Part shown: positions 18,517-26,370 of the stretch, in pieces | How the letters are laid out: the number at the start of each line of letters is the position of its first letter | Position numbering within the stretch: position 1 is the stretch's first letter | Assembly: GCA_026954325.1 (NCBI GenBank) | Contig: JAIXKK010000222.1 | Span: 1-64,000, forward strand | Direction of reading: 5' to 3' | From: Bryobacterales bacterium | Lineage (GTDB): Bacteria; Acidobacteriota; Terriglobia; Bryobacterales; Bryobacteraceae | DNA length: 64,000 nt | Translations under genes and position numbers: made by a program | The notes under the pieces: model-generated | Database searches by the model: none | Seen by the model: only the letters and a program-made list of their open reading frames with translations | Told to the model about the DNA's origin: nothing

Positions 18517-19155
18517 ATGCCGCACACAATCCTGATCGCGGATGACCATGGGATAGTGATTGACGGGTTGCGCAAGCTCCTCGAACCCGGCTACGAAGTC
18601 CTCGGGGCTGTTTCCGATGGACGCCAGGTCCTCCCCGAGGTACAGCGCCTGAATCCGGAACTGGTGCTGCTTGACATTTCCCTGCCGTCACTGAACGGCA
18701 TCGATGTCACGCGGCAGTTGCGCGAGGCCGGGTGCGCCTGTAAAGTCCTCATTCTGACCATGCATCCCGATGCCACCCTTGCCCGCGAAGCCATCGATGC
18801 CGGCGCCTCGGGATACATCCTCAAGAGTTCGCCCGCGGCCGAGTTGACCAACGCGATTGCGGAGATATTCCTGGGAAGGACATACCTTTCGCCCGCCGTG
18901 ACAAAAGAGTTGCTCGATATCATGAGTAAGCCGGCCGAGGCCCACCATAATGCGTGGGCCAGACTGACCCCCCGCCAGCGCGAGGTATTGCAATTGCTGG
19001 CTGAGGGGAGGTCCCATAAAGAAGTTGCGGCCATCCTCAACATTTCCGTGAAGACGGCTGAATACCACAAGTACGCTCTCCTCGAGGCTCTGGGCTTGAA
19101 GACAAACGCCGACCTGGTGCAATACGCCGTACGCCATGGCATTATCACCGTATGA
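18517..19155 (+). CDS. NarL/FixJ-family response regulator
   Basis: A 212-residue regulator. The receiver (1-120) has the acidic pair in 'IADDHG', phospho-accepting aspartate in 'LVLLDISLPSLNG' and the lysine in 'YILKSSPAAE'. The C-terminal LuxR-type helix-turn-helix has 'LTPRQREVLQLLAEGRSHKEVAAILNIS'-type sequence (quoted in parts: 'LTPRQREVLQLLAEG', 'SVKTAEYHKYALLEALG'). ATG 18517 follows a GCGGAAG ribosome site. It forms a two-component system with the kinase directly upstream. Confidence 0.92.
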   Translation: MPHTILIADDHGIVIDGLRKLLEPGYEVLGAVSDGRQVLPEVQRLNPELVLLDISLPSLNGIDVTRQLREAGCACKVLILTMHPDATLAREAIDAGASGYILKSSPAAELTNAIAEIFLGRTYLSPAVTKELLDIMSKPAEAHHNAWARLTPRQREVLQLLAEGRSHKEVAAILNISVKTAEYHKYALLEALGLKTNADLVQYAVRHGIITV

Positions 19156-19221
19156 CTGCTTCGGAGTTCTCCCAGTGTACTCTGGCCGGGATTCGTGTTC
19201 CACTGGATACAGGGGCTGGTT

Positions 19222-19671
19222 ATGAAACATGGTTCACGAGAAACGTTTTCGGGCGGTGGTGGCGGAAGACCTGTGAAACCGCCTCGGATCCGGATTATCG
19301 TGGCGGATGACAACGATGGCTTACGCAAGGAGATTCAACGCAGTCTGGGAATGGAATTCGACGTGCTAGCCGCCGTTGCCGATGGACAGGCGCTGGTCGA
19401 TGCCGTGGATCAACTCAAGCCTGATGTGGTGGTAACCGATATCTCGATGCCTCTGCTTGATGGCTTCGAGGCGGCGGCCGAATTGCGCCGCCGCGGCGAG
19501 TCTCGCATCGTTTTCTTCACCGTCCACGAGGAGGAGGCTTTCTTTGAGGAGGCTAAGGCTCTCGGCGCGCTTGGATATGTACTCAAGAGGTCCGCGCCCT
19601 CCTCGCTCGCCAGCGCCATTCGATCCGCCTATGTGGGAAAGTTTTTCACTTCCCCGGAAGTGCATTGCTGA
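19222..19671 (+). CDS. Stand-alone receiver-domain protein
   Basis: About 149 residues containing only a CheY-like receiver: acidic pair in 'IIVADDNDG', phospho-site in 'VVVTDISMPLLDG', threonine in 'FFTVHEEE' and lysine in 'YVLKRSAPSS'. The C-terminus ends with 'GKFFTSPEVHC', where NarL-type regulators would continue into the DNA-binding domain; no helix-turn-helix follows in any frame. It may be a phosphate sink or competitor for the upstream kinase (inference), or a truncated regulator. ATG 19222 has AGGGG upstream; a GTG at 19273 behind GGCGGAAG is an equally good start that removes a Gly-rich leader. Confidence 0.8.
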   Translation: MKHGSRETFSGGGGGRPVKPPRIRIIVADDNDGLRKEIQRSLGMEFDVLAAVADGQALVDAVDQLKPDVVVTDISMPLLDGFEAAAELRRRGESRIVFFTVHEEEAFFEEAKALGALGYVLKRSAPSSLASAIRSAYVGKFFTSPEVHC

Positions 19672-19746
19672 AACGCCGCCGCCCGGCCGCGCTCTGTTCA
19701 GCAGGTATGAACAGAATACTTTCAGTTTCTTCCGCCCGGAAAAACG

Positions 19747-19772
19747 AAACCCTCCTTTGATACGGAGGGTTT
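19747..19772 (-). terminator. Intrinsic terminator after rpmB-rpmG
   Basis: AAACCCTCC and GGAGGGTTT form a perfect 9-bp stem around an 8-base loop. On the minus strand it is followed by CGTTTTTCC. It sits 25 bases past the rpmG stop, and may also end the receiver transcript coming from the other side. Confidence 0.8.
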
Positions 19773-19797
19773 GCGAATCGTTCAATAGTTGAAGCCC

Positions 19798-19953
19798 TCA
19801 AATCTTGGCTTCTTTGTAATCCACTCGTTTGCGCACCACGGGATCGTATTTCTTGATCAGCAGTTTCTCCGTCGTCTTCTTCGGGTTCTTCGACGTCGTG
19901 TAGAAGTGGCCGGTCCCGGCGGTGCTGACGAGTTTGATCAATATGCGGGGCAC
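19798..19953 (-). CDS. rpmG: 50S ribosomal protein L33
   Basis: A 51-residue protein reading VPRILIKLVSTAGTGHFYTT (start GTG) and ending 'KYDPVVRKRVDYKEAKI', which is characteristic of L33. It lacks the CxxC pairs of zinc-binding L33 variants, so it is the zinc-free (C-minus) form. The GTG start immediately follows the TAA of rpmB with no spacer, and the GGGGAGGAAT ribosome site lies inside the rpmB end. Translation of the two proteins is therefore probably coupled. Confidence 0.93.
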   Translation of the reverse strand: MPRILIKLVSTAGTGHFYTTSKNPKKTTEKLLIKKYDPVVRKRVDYKEAKI

Positions 19954-20190
19954 TTATTGATTCCTCCCCTTCTTGCGAAGGCCGGCGAGAACTTTGTCGA
20001 TGCCGACTTTGTTAATCGTCCGCAGGCCGCGGCTCGAAACCTTGAGCGTGACAAAACGGTTCTCGCCCGGCGCCCAAATACGCTTCGTGTGCAGGTTCGG
20101 CTCGAAGCGGCGCTTGGACCGGTTGTTGGCGTGAGACACCGTGTTGCCGGACATCGGCTTCTTTCCGGTGACTGCGCATACTTTGGCCAT
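19954..20190 (-). CDS. rpmB: 50S ribosomal protein L28
   Basis: A 78-residue protein with the L28 pattern 'MAKVCAVTGKKPMSGNTVSH', 'RRFEPNLHTKRI' and 'VSSRGLRTINKVG'. It is the first gene of an rpmB-rpmG pair with zero spacing, an order widespread in bacteria. A GGGAGG ribosome site precedes the ATG. Confidence 0.96.
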   Translation of the reverse strand: MAKVCAVTGKKPMSGNTVSHANNRSKRRFEPNLHTKRIWAPGENRFVTLKVSSRGLRTINKVGIDKVLAGLRKKGRNQ

Positions 20191-20264
20191 GACAACTTCC
20201 CTCCAGGATCAGTTCGTCAATCAGTATACCAGATGAACAGAGCGCTTTGCCTCCCCTTCCTTCC

Positions 20265-23200
20265 TCAGAACGTCACCCGCAATCCGAGTTGGATCTGCCG
20301 TTGATCGGTTCGCGTGCCGCTGATGCGCGCAAAGTCCGCAACTCCGGCCGTGGAGGCCGGCTGCCCGAAGTTCGGGTGGTTGGGGAGATTGAAAAATTCC
20401 GCGCGAAAGTCGGCCTCCGCGCGCTCCCCGAACCGGAACGACTTGAATAACGACCCGTCCAGTTGGACCATGCCGGGGCCCACAATGTTGTTGCGCGCGC
20501 TGTTGCCGAAACGGTAAGGGCCTACGTTTGTGACGAAATCCACGCGGTTCGTAAAAGCCGCCGGATTGAACCACCGCGCCGGGCCGGGATTGTCGATGCC
20601 CGGGCCGATCCCGGTGGCGTCCGCGCGGCAGGTGCTGTCCGTATTCTGGTAGACGCCGCCCGCCTGGCAAAACACCGAGAAGGGAAATCCTCCGGAGATT
20701 GTCAGGATGCCCCCCAGTTGCCACCCGCCGGCCAGCAGATTCGCGAACCTGCCCATATCGCCCCCAATGGCCCTGCCGCGCCCGATGGGCAGTTCCCAGA
20801 GGCTCGAAACAGTCAGCTTCTGGCCGAAATTAAACGCTGACAAGCCGCGCTCGGTTCTTAAATCGGCGCCGTTCGACGGCACGTATGTGTCGCCCAAGGC
20901 CTGGCGGATTCCGCTTCCATCGTCGATCGACTTCTCCCAACTGTAGGATGCCAGCAGCGTAAAGCCGCGCGAGAAGCGCTGCTGCAAGCGGGTTTGGAAC
21001 GAATGATACGAGGCGTGGCTTGGCGCCTCGACGGCTTGAATGAATCCCAGGTCCGGCCATGGGCGCCGCAGGTTGCGGTTCGCGATGGGTCCGCCAGGGG
21101 CCGAGTCGTTGGCGTAGACGGTCCGCTGCAAATGAACGCTGGCCGAGCCGACATAACCGGTTTCGAGCGTGAGTGAACCCGTGAGGCTGCGCTGAATATT
21201 GAATGACCAGTTAGGCGTGTAAGGTTGCGGCTCTCCCCAAAGCCAGGAGGGCGAAAGCGTCGAGACCCGCAGCGAATCCGGCGGATAGGGATTGTCCCAG
21301 GTGGCGTTCGGAATGAACTGGTTGGAATTCGACGCAATACGCATCGTGAACGGCTGATTGCGCAGAACATCGAACGCCGCATTGCCGATGTCGTGAGGAA
21401 AGAAAATCGCGAAGCCTCCGCGCAATACGGTCTTCGGGGTCACGCTGTAAGCGAAGCCGATGCGCGGGCCGAACTGCCGGGCATCCGTCTTCCAGGATCG
21501 CCGTCCGAATCGTCCGTCTCGCGCAATCGCCCAACCCTGCGGAAGCGGCACCGGTGGGTTCCCTTCGTAGAAGTCGCCGTTTCCCACGCGCACCCAGATG
21601 GGATGGAACGAGTTATCCCAGGACCAGTTCACGATGGTCATGTGATCGTACTTTTCCACCCAGCCCGGCGCCAGTTCGTAGCGCAACCCCAGGTTCAGCG
21701 TCAGTTTTGACGAGACCTTCCAGTTGTCCTGGAAATAGAGGCCCAGCGAGTAGCTGCGCAGTTGGGCGGCGATCTCGCCCAGTTGCGCCTGCTGCGCGCT
21801 GATCAGCCCAAGCAGATAGTCCGACATGCCGTGCAGCGCCAGAGGCGTCTGACCGCTGAGCTGCGAATAGGTGCCGCTGAAGGTGAACTGGCCGCGCGGG
21901 CGGTCGTTCCCGGCAATGTTGTACCGCGTGCGCACATAGTCGCCTCCGAACTTGAGCGAGTGCTTCCCCCTGCTCCACGAGAAATTGTCAGTCATCTGAA
22001 TCATCGTGTCCCAGTTCGAATACGGCGAGTTCTCGGGATCGCCCACGACAGTGAACGGCCCGATCCCCAGGCGCGGGCTGCCCCAGGTCCTCGGGCTGGT
22101 GAGAACATAGGGAATCTTCAGCTTCTTCACCCAGTCATTGCTCGCATCGCCGGCGTGCAGATTGCCGTTGTCGGCGTCGAGCCGGCTGAATCCGAGTTTG
22201 AACTGGTTCACCATGACCGGGTTCAGCACGAACGTGTGCCCGAGCATGGCCTGGTCGGTAATGCTCGTGTTGGCGATGCCCTGATCGGCAATCGCCTGCG
22301 GCGTGTAATAAGGCTCATAGGAGTGGCTGTACCTCATCTGCACGCTCGACTTGTCGTTCTGCTGCCAGTCTCCGCGGATCATCCCGCCATCGGCATCGGC
22401 CCGCATCGCCTCCAGGTTGTTCTGATAGTTTTGCGCATAGAGCAGATCGCGCGCCGAGGTCGCCGGACTGTTGGGAACGGGCCACAGCGGCCGCGCCACC
22501 ATCGAAGCCGGATGAATCCGGTTCTGCGGAATCACGTTGCCGGGAAATGGCTGCTGGGACGCGACGGCAGTCCCGGCCGCATTGAGCACGCGCGTATTCG
22601 GGTCGTAGATGGTCTGCGGCAGACCGGCGAAGTTTCCGGTGAAGTACTCGGGCAGCGGCACGTTTGCGAAAATGAGAGACCCCACGCGCTGCCTTTGGCC
22701 TTCGTAATTCGCGAAGAAGAACAGTTTGTTGCGCCCGTTGAGGATCTTGGGAATGACTACCGGTCCGCCCAGGGTGAATCCGAACTGGTTGCGTTTCAGC
22801 GGCTGAATAGGCGCGTTGGGAAGCTGGAAGAAGTTCCGGGCGTCCAGCGCCGTATTGCGCACGAATTCGAAAACGCTGCCGTGTAACTGGTTGGTTCCGC
22901 TCTTGGTGATGACGTTCACCTGCGTCACGTTCCGGCCGGATTCGGCGCTGTAGGTGCCCGTCTCGACCTTGAACTCCTGCAGGGCGTCCACCGAGGGAAG
23001 ATAGAGGTACGTGCCGAAATTCGGATCGGTGTTCTCCACTCCGTCCAGCGTGAACCGGTTGAACTGAAATCGCTGGCCGGAGAGATTCAACGTGAACTGC
23101 GCCCGCGCGCCGCCGCCGCGCGCGCCGGCGATGAAGTTCCCCGGGCCATAGATGGTTCCGGACGGCACAAGGTTCGCCAGTTGGAGATAGTTCCGCCCAT

Positions 23201-23690
23201 TGAGCGGCAGGTTTTCGATGCGCCGGTTGTCGATTACCGTGCCAACCGTGGTGGTTTCCGTGTCCAGGCTCTCCGCCGCCGCCGACACCTCGACAGCCTC
23301 GGTGACGTCGCCCACCTGGAGTTCGAAATTCAGGCGCACTGTCTGATCCACCTCCAACTGAACCGAGTTGTTGATGCCGGTCCGGAATCCTTTCATCGTG
23401 ACCTTCACCGAATACGCCCCCGGCTGTAGCGCGGGCGCGATGTACACACCCGCGGCGTTGCTGGTGACCGCGCGCCGGATGTTGGTGGCGTTGGCGGTGA
23501 TGGTTATCTCGGCGCCGGCCACGGCGGCGCCGGAAACGTCGGTAACGGTGCCGGTGAGTTCCGCCGTGGGCACCTGGGCGGAGAGAGCCAGCACCGACAA
23601 TACAGCCGCGAGCCGCTTTGCGCCGCGCCGCGCGCGCGCGGTTTCCGCAACGGCGGCGGAGTTGAAAAGACAGCCGGAAAGATGGTTCAT
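20265..23690 (-). CDS. Oar-type TonB-dependent receptor with carboxypeptidase-regulatory domain
   Basis: A roughly 1,141-residue outer-membrane protein. A signal peptide is followed by a Cna-B/carboxypeptidase-regulatory-like beta sandwich ('ELTGTVTDVSGAAVAGAEIT', about 45-130), a plug region ('RRIENLPLNGRNYLQLANL', 'NVITKSGTNQLHGSVFEF') and a long 22-strand-type barrel ending in an aromatic strand ('QLGLRVTF'). This is the large family greatly expanded in Acidobacteria, thought to take up oligosaccharides or other polymers. ATG 23690 with ACAGGA upstream gives a normal leader; 21 further residues to 23753 look untranslated. The heparinase-like gene upstream on the same strand could supply its substrate (inference). 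Confidence 0.9.
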   Translation of the reverse strand: MNHLSGCLFNSAAVAETARARRGAKRLAAVLSVLALSAQVPTAELTGTVTDVSGAAVAGAEITITANATNIRRAVTSNAAGVYIAPALQPGAYSVKVTMKGFRTGINNSVQLEVDQTVRLNFELQVGDVTEAVEVSAAAESLDTETTTVGTVIDNRRIENLPLNGRNYLQLANLVPSGTIYGPGNFIAGARGGGARAQFTLNLSGQRFQFNRFTLDGVENTDPNFGTYLYLPSVDALQEFKVETGTYSAESGRNVTQVNVITKSGTNQLHGSVFEFVRNTALDARNFFQLPNAPIQPLKRNQFGFTLGGPVVIPKILNGRNKLFFFANYEGQRQRVGSLIFANVPLPEYFTGNFAGLPQTIYDPNTRVLNAAGTAVASQQPFPGNVIPQNRIHPASMVARPLWPVPNSPATSARDLLYAQNYQNNLEAMRADADGGMIRGDWQQNDKSSVQMRYSHSYEPYYTPQAIADQGIANTSITDQAMLGHTFVLNPVMVNQFKLGFSRLDADNGNLHAGDASNDWVKKLKIPYVLTSPRTWGSPRLGIGPFTVVGDPENSPYSNWDTMIQMTDNFSWSRGKHSLKFGGDYVRTRYNIAGNDRPRGQFTFSGTYSQLSGQTPLALHGMSDYLLGLISAQQAQLGEIAAQLRSYSLGLYFQDNWKVSSKLTLNLGLRYELAPGWVEKYDHMTIVNWSWDNSFHPIWVRVGNGDFYEGNPPVPLPQGWAIARDGRFGRRSWKTDARQFGPRIGFAYSVTPKTVLRGGFAIFFPHDIGNAAFDVLRNQPFTMRIASNSNQFIPNATWDNPYPPDSLRVSTLSPSWLWGEPQPYTPNWSFNIQRSLTGSLTLETGYVGSASVHLQRTVYANDSAPGGPIANRNLRRPWPDLGFIQAVEAPSHASYHSFQTRLQQRFSRGFTLLASYSWEKSIDDGSGIRQALGDTYVPSNGADLRTERGLSAFNFGQKLTVSSLWELPIGRGRAIGGDMGRFANLLAGGWQLGGILTISGGFPFSVFCQAGGVYQNTDSTCRADATGIGPGIDNPGPARWFNPAAFTNRVDFVTNVGPYRFGNSARNNIVGPGMVQLDGSLFKSFRFGERAEADFRAEFFNLPNHPNFGQPASTAGVADFARISGTRTDQRQIQLGLRVTF

Positions 23691-23770
23691 GATTACTGTT
23701 CCTGTACCAAGATTCGTTGTTGCACCTTTCGGTACGGAGCAGTATATACGCAATCGCCTATCGCGCGGGG

Positions 23771-25162
23771 CTATTGTGCGTGGTATTCCTCGAGGCGGAC
23801 GCCTACGTTGAGGCTTTGTGGAAAGGAAAGAGCCAGAATGCCGCCCGCGTCCGTCTTCACTTCCCTCAGTTCTTCGTCATCCACCTCGATGCCGTAAGCC
23901 GTTTTCGGCTTCAGCCCGATGAGGAAATACTGCGTCCTGGCGCCGAGGTTCAGCGTGAATCGCAGCGGGCTCTCGCCTACCATGACGATGTGGTCCCCAA
24001 TCTGCAGCGGTTCCTTGATTGCCCGGGGTTGTAGCCCGCTCCGCTTGCCGTCGAGGAACAATTCCATCTCTCCGTTGTTGTAGCTGAGCCACGCCGCATC
24101 ATCGTCCCAACTGGACCGCAGCAGCAGAATGCCGGAATTCGGATCATGGAAGAAATCCGGCAGGTGGTGATAGCTGAGCCCCGGCTGATAGGGATTTGCC
24201 CAGAAAAACTCGTAGGGCACTCCATAGGAGCCGCGCATGAGGAAACGGTCCTGGATAAGCCAGCCCTGGAGAAACTGGTTTTGCAGCGCGTTGGCGTCAA
24301 AGGCGACAAGACTGAGATCCGCGGCCCGGGAGAGGGCGGCTTCCCGGAGATCGGGTTCTCCCAGGCCGGAGTACATGGGAATCCGGTACATGTTCTCCGG
24401 CGCCGGGTACACGGCGGGGTAGTAACTCAGCACGCGATCAACGGCGAAATCACGGAAGTAGAGCAAGGCATTGTCGCGCATGTCGAAGAGGAGATTGTCT
24501 CGCACCACGTGCATGATCTCCAGCAATGCGTAGGCATCGTTCCGGGGCAGCGCATTGCGATTCTTCTGGAGCGCGGGCGCCATCTTGCCCATCCACCATT
24601 GATCAAAGAAGGACCGGAGCGTTTTCTCGGGCAGGCCGGGCACGTGGTCAAACAGGGTGATAGCCGCCAGTACGCGATCACGGACGGCAGGCACGGTATC
24701 CTTCGCGGATTCCTGCTCCATGGCTTGCGCCATCTTCTCCGCCAGGGCCCTCGATTGGGACTCGGTGAGCACGGGTTGACACCAATCGAATACCAGGGCC
24801 AACTGATGCAGGTCCCTGCCCGGGCCGAGAGCCCACTCAATGGCTTTCCTGCCGTACGCCGGTTCCTGCGAAACCAGGTAGTAGAGCGCGAAAGCGAAGC
24901 CTTTTTCGGGCAGGTCCGCGTTCGCGGTCACCACCGCCTGAAACGCCTCCCAGCGCATGGATTTGCGCTCGCGCTCCCGCCGCAGAAGACGCAGATGGCG
25001 GGCATTGGCGAGCAGGCGGGGGTGTTCCGTATAAATCTTGAAATCATCGGGCCGCGCCGCCGGAGTTTCTCCTTTGTTTTCCACGAGGGGCGCGGCGGAG
25101 GCGGGATCTTGGGCCGGCAAGGGGAGCGCCAGCAGGAAGGTGAGACAGGCAGCCCGGAACAT
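23771..25162 (-). CDS. Secreted heparinase II/III-like protein
   Basis: A 463-residue exported protein (signal 'FRAACLTFLLALPLPAQ'). The opening 'HPRLLANARHLRLLRRER' and the long alpha-helical region to about residue 310 resemble the alpha/alpha-toroid of alginate/heparin lyase relatives; the C-terminal part ('LLLRSSWDDDAAWLSYNNGEMELFLDG') resembles their beta-sandwich heparinase domain. Catalytic residues cannot be placed confidently, so lyase activity is not shown. The downstream TonB receptor on the same strand fits a polysaccharide role. A perfect 7-bp inverted repeat lies just upstream of the start. Confidence 0.55.
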   Translation of the reverse strand: MFRAACLTFLLALPLPAQDPASAAPLVENKGETPAARPDDFKIYTEHPRLLANARHLRLLRRERERKSMRWEAFQAVVTANADLPEKGFAFALYYLVSQEPAYGRKAIEWALGPGRDLHQLALVFDWCQPVLTESQSRALAEKMAQAMEQESAKDTVPAVRDRVLAAITLFDHVPGLPEKTLRSFFDQWWMGKMAPALQKNRNALPRNDAYALLEIMHVVRDNLLFDMRDNALLYFRDFAVDRVLSYYPAVYPAPENMYRIPMYSGLGEPDLREAALSRAADLSLVAFDANALQNQFLQGWLIQDRFLMRGSYGVPYEFFWANPYQPGLSYHHLPDFFHDPNSGILLLRSSWDDDAAWLSYNNGEMELFLDGKRSGLQPRAIKEPLQIGDHIVMVGESPLRFTLNLGARTQYFLIGLKPKTAYGIEVDDEELREVKTDAGGILALSFPQSLNVGVRLEEYHAQ

Positions 25163-25172
25163 CCTTCCTCAT

Positions 25173-25189
25173 TGTGTCATAGTGACACA
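25173..25189 (-). promoter_or_regulatory. Operator-like palindrome upstream of the heparinase-like gene
   Basis: TGTGTCA-TAG-TGACACA is a perfect 7-bp inverted repeat with a 3-base centre, 10 bases before the ATG at 25162. A related half (GACACTGTGAC) follows at about 25193. The form is that of a dimeric repressor site; the regulator is unknown. Confidence 0.5.
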
Positions 25190-25642
25190 CCGGACACTGT
25201 GACAGGGCTTCGTAAAGACACTCATTCCGCCAACAAACTCTTTGTTTTCAGTAAACGCCAACACGCTGAAAGCTGGCAGAACACGTGCATGAGAAGCGGT
25301 GAATTGATGGAACAACTCTTTAAACCTGCCCTCTGCTGCGACAAGCGGATGGAAGAGTGAGCTGAGGCAAATAGAGTGCTTGCGGGAGTCAGTATTCGGA
25401 TTATGCAATTCGCTCACATCGTTCATTTGCTGGTTGCAACAGAGGGTAATTTTTTTCAAGGAGTTGGAAGCCCCGAACCGAAGGGGACTGTCACGTTCTT
25501 TCCTTGGGCCCAGGTTTCGGCCCACGTCTGGCATTCTTGGTTCAGGAAGTTTAGGACGCGGGCCTGTCCGAGGGTGTTGGTGGTGCGGGTACTGCCATTC
25601 ACTAGACGAGCCGGCGCCGGACCCTATGCCCGTCTTGGGCAG

Positions 25643-25695
25643 ACCGCACTGGAAATGGCTTCCTAGCGTTTCTCTCTCACCGTTTCCAGTGCGGT
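25643..25695. repeat. 13-bp perfect inverted repeat with 27-base loop
   Basis: ACCGCACTGGAAA (25643-25655) and TTTCCAGTGCGGT (25683-25695) are exact reverse complements; the pairing continues for two more bases after one mismatch. TCTTCTTTG follows the right arm. It may be a weak terminator or the remnant of a small mobile element. Confidence 0.55.
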
Positions 25696-25950
25696 TCTTC
25701 TTTGAGTTGTCTGATTTCCCACAATACCGATTTTTCAAACGGCTGGCAAGTACTATTTTTCCAACAGCTTGGGGGTGCGGGGTTGAGGCGCGCTTCAACA
25801 GTGAAGGGACTGCTGCGACGCTCGATAGAGCGCTCGCGAGTCCAGCCAAAACGAAACATCCAAGCGCGCCGTGGCGGACGCACCCCCGCGGGGTACCAAC
25901 GCCCCAACGCCCCCGCCAACCAGTTCTTCTATGAGCTGTTATGGGTTATA

Positions 25951-25982
25951 TTGTATACATATATGCCTAATGCGTATATAAT
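25951..25982 (+). promoter_or_regulatory. AT-rich hipBA promoter with internal palindrome
   Basis: A perfect -10 box TATAAT at 25977-25982 and a -35-like TTGTAT at 25951-25956 (20-base spacer, long). The inverted repeat TATATGC/GCGTATA (25960-25966, 25972-25978) overlaps it and could be the HipB operator. The start codon is at 25993, so the mRNA leader would be only a few bases. Confidence 0.5.
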
Positions 25983-25992
25983 ATGACTCAGT

Positions 25993-26370
25993 ATGCCTCG
26001 GAGCACGCCATCGATCCTTCCCCGGCTGGCCCGCCTGCTATCCGGCCTCGGGGACAACATCCGCAAGGCCCGCTTGCGGCGTGCGCATTCCTTGGAGACG
26101 ATTGCCGAACGGGCGGGCATCACGCGTAAGACTCTGTACCGGGTTGAGCGCGGCGATCCGGCCGTGGCATTGGGGATCTATGCGCGCGTGTTGCAGGCAC
26201 TCCGACTGGAAAACGACATTGCCCTGGTTGCAGCCGATGACGTATTAGGCCGCAAACTTCAGGATCTGAACCTGGAGCCAAGGTCACGAGCCCCCAGGCG
26301 CAAGGTATCGGCCGTAGCCGATGCTGCACAGGCAGACTCCAACCCGCCGGTCAAGCGCGAGAAACTGTAA
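25993..26370 (+). CDS. hipB: HipB-like XRE-family antitoxin
   Basis: A 125-residue DNA-binding protein. Residues about 20-75 form a helix-turn-helix ('LGDNIRKARLRRAHSLETIA', 'AGITRKTLYRVERGDPAVAL'), the standard HipB/XRE fold; the basic C-terminal tail is variable. It should repress its own promoter and neutralise the HipA kinase encoded immediately downstream (known for hipBA). The stop TAA shares one base with the ATG of hipA. The ATG at 25993 is almost directly at the predicted transcription start, so the transcript may be nearly leaderless. Confidence 0.82.
   Translation: MPRSTPSILPRLARLLSGLGDNIRKARLRRAHSLETIAERAGITRKTLYRVERGDPAVALGIYARVLQALRLENDIALVAADDVLGRKLQDLNLEPRSRAPRRKVSAVADAAQADSNPPVKREKL

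Larger units (their letters stand above)
25163..25992. other. 830-base intergenic region between the heparinase-like gene and hipB
   Basis: No convincing gene. It holds the operator-like palindrome at 25173-25189, a 13-bp inverted repeat at 25643-25695 and the AT-rich hipB promoter at 25951-25982. Open frames here lack ribosome sites and recognisable motifs. Composition is lower in GC than the neighbours, in keeping with an accessory locus. Confidence 0.6.

Noticed and set aside
25169..25849. 226-residue minus-strand open frame in the gap upstream of hipB
   Set aside because: No ribosome site, no motif, and it would cover the palindrome and inverted repeat; composition unlike neighbouring proteins.
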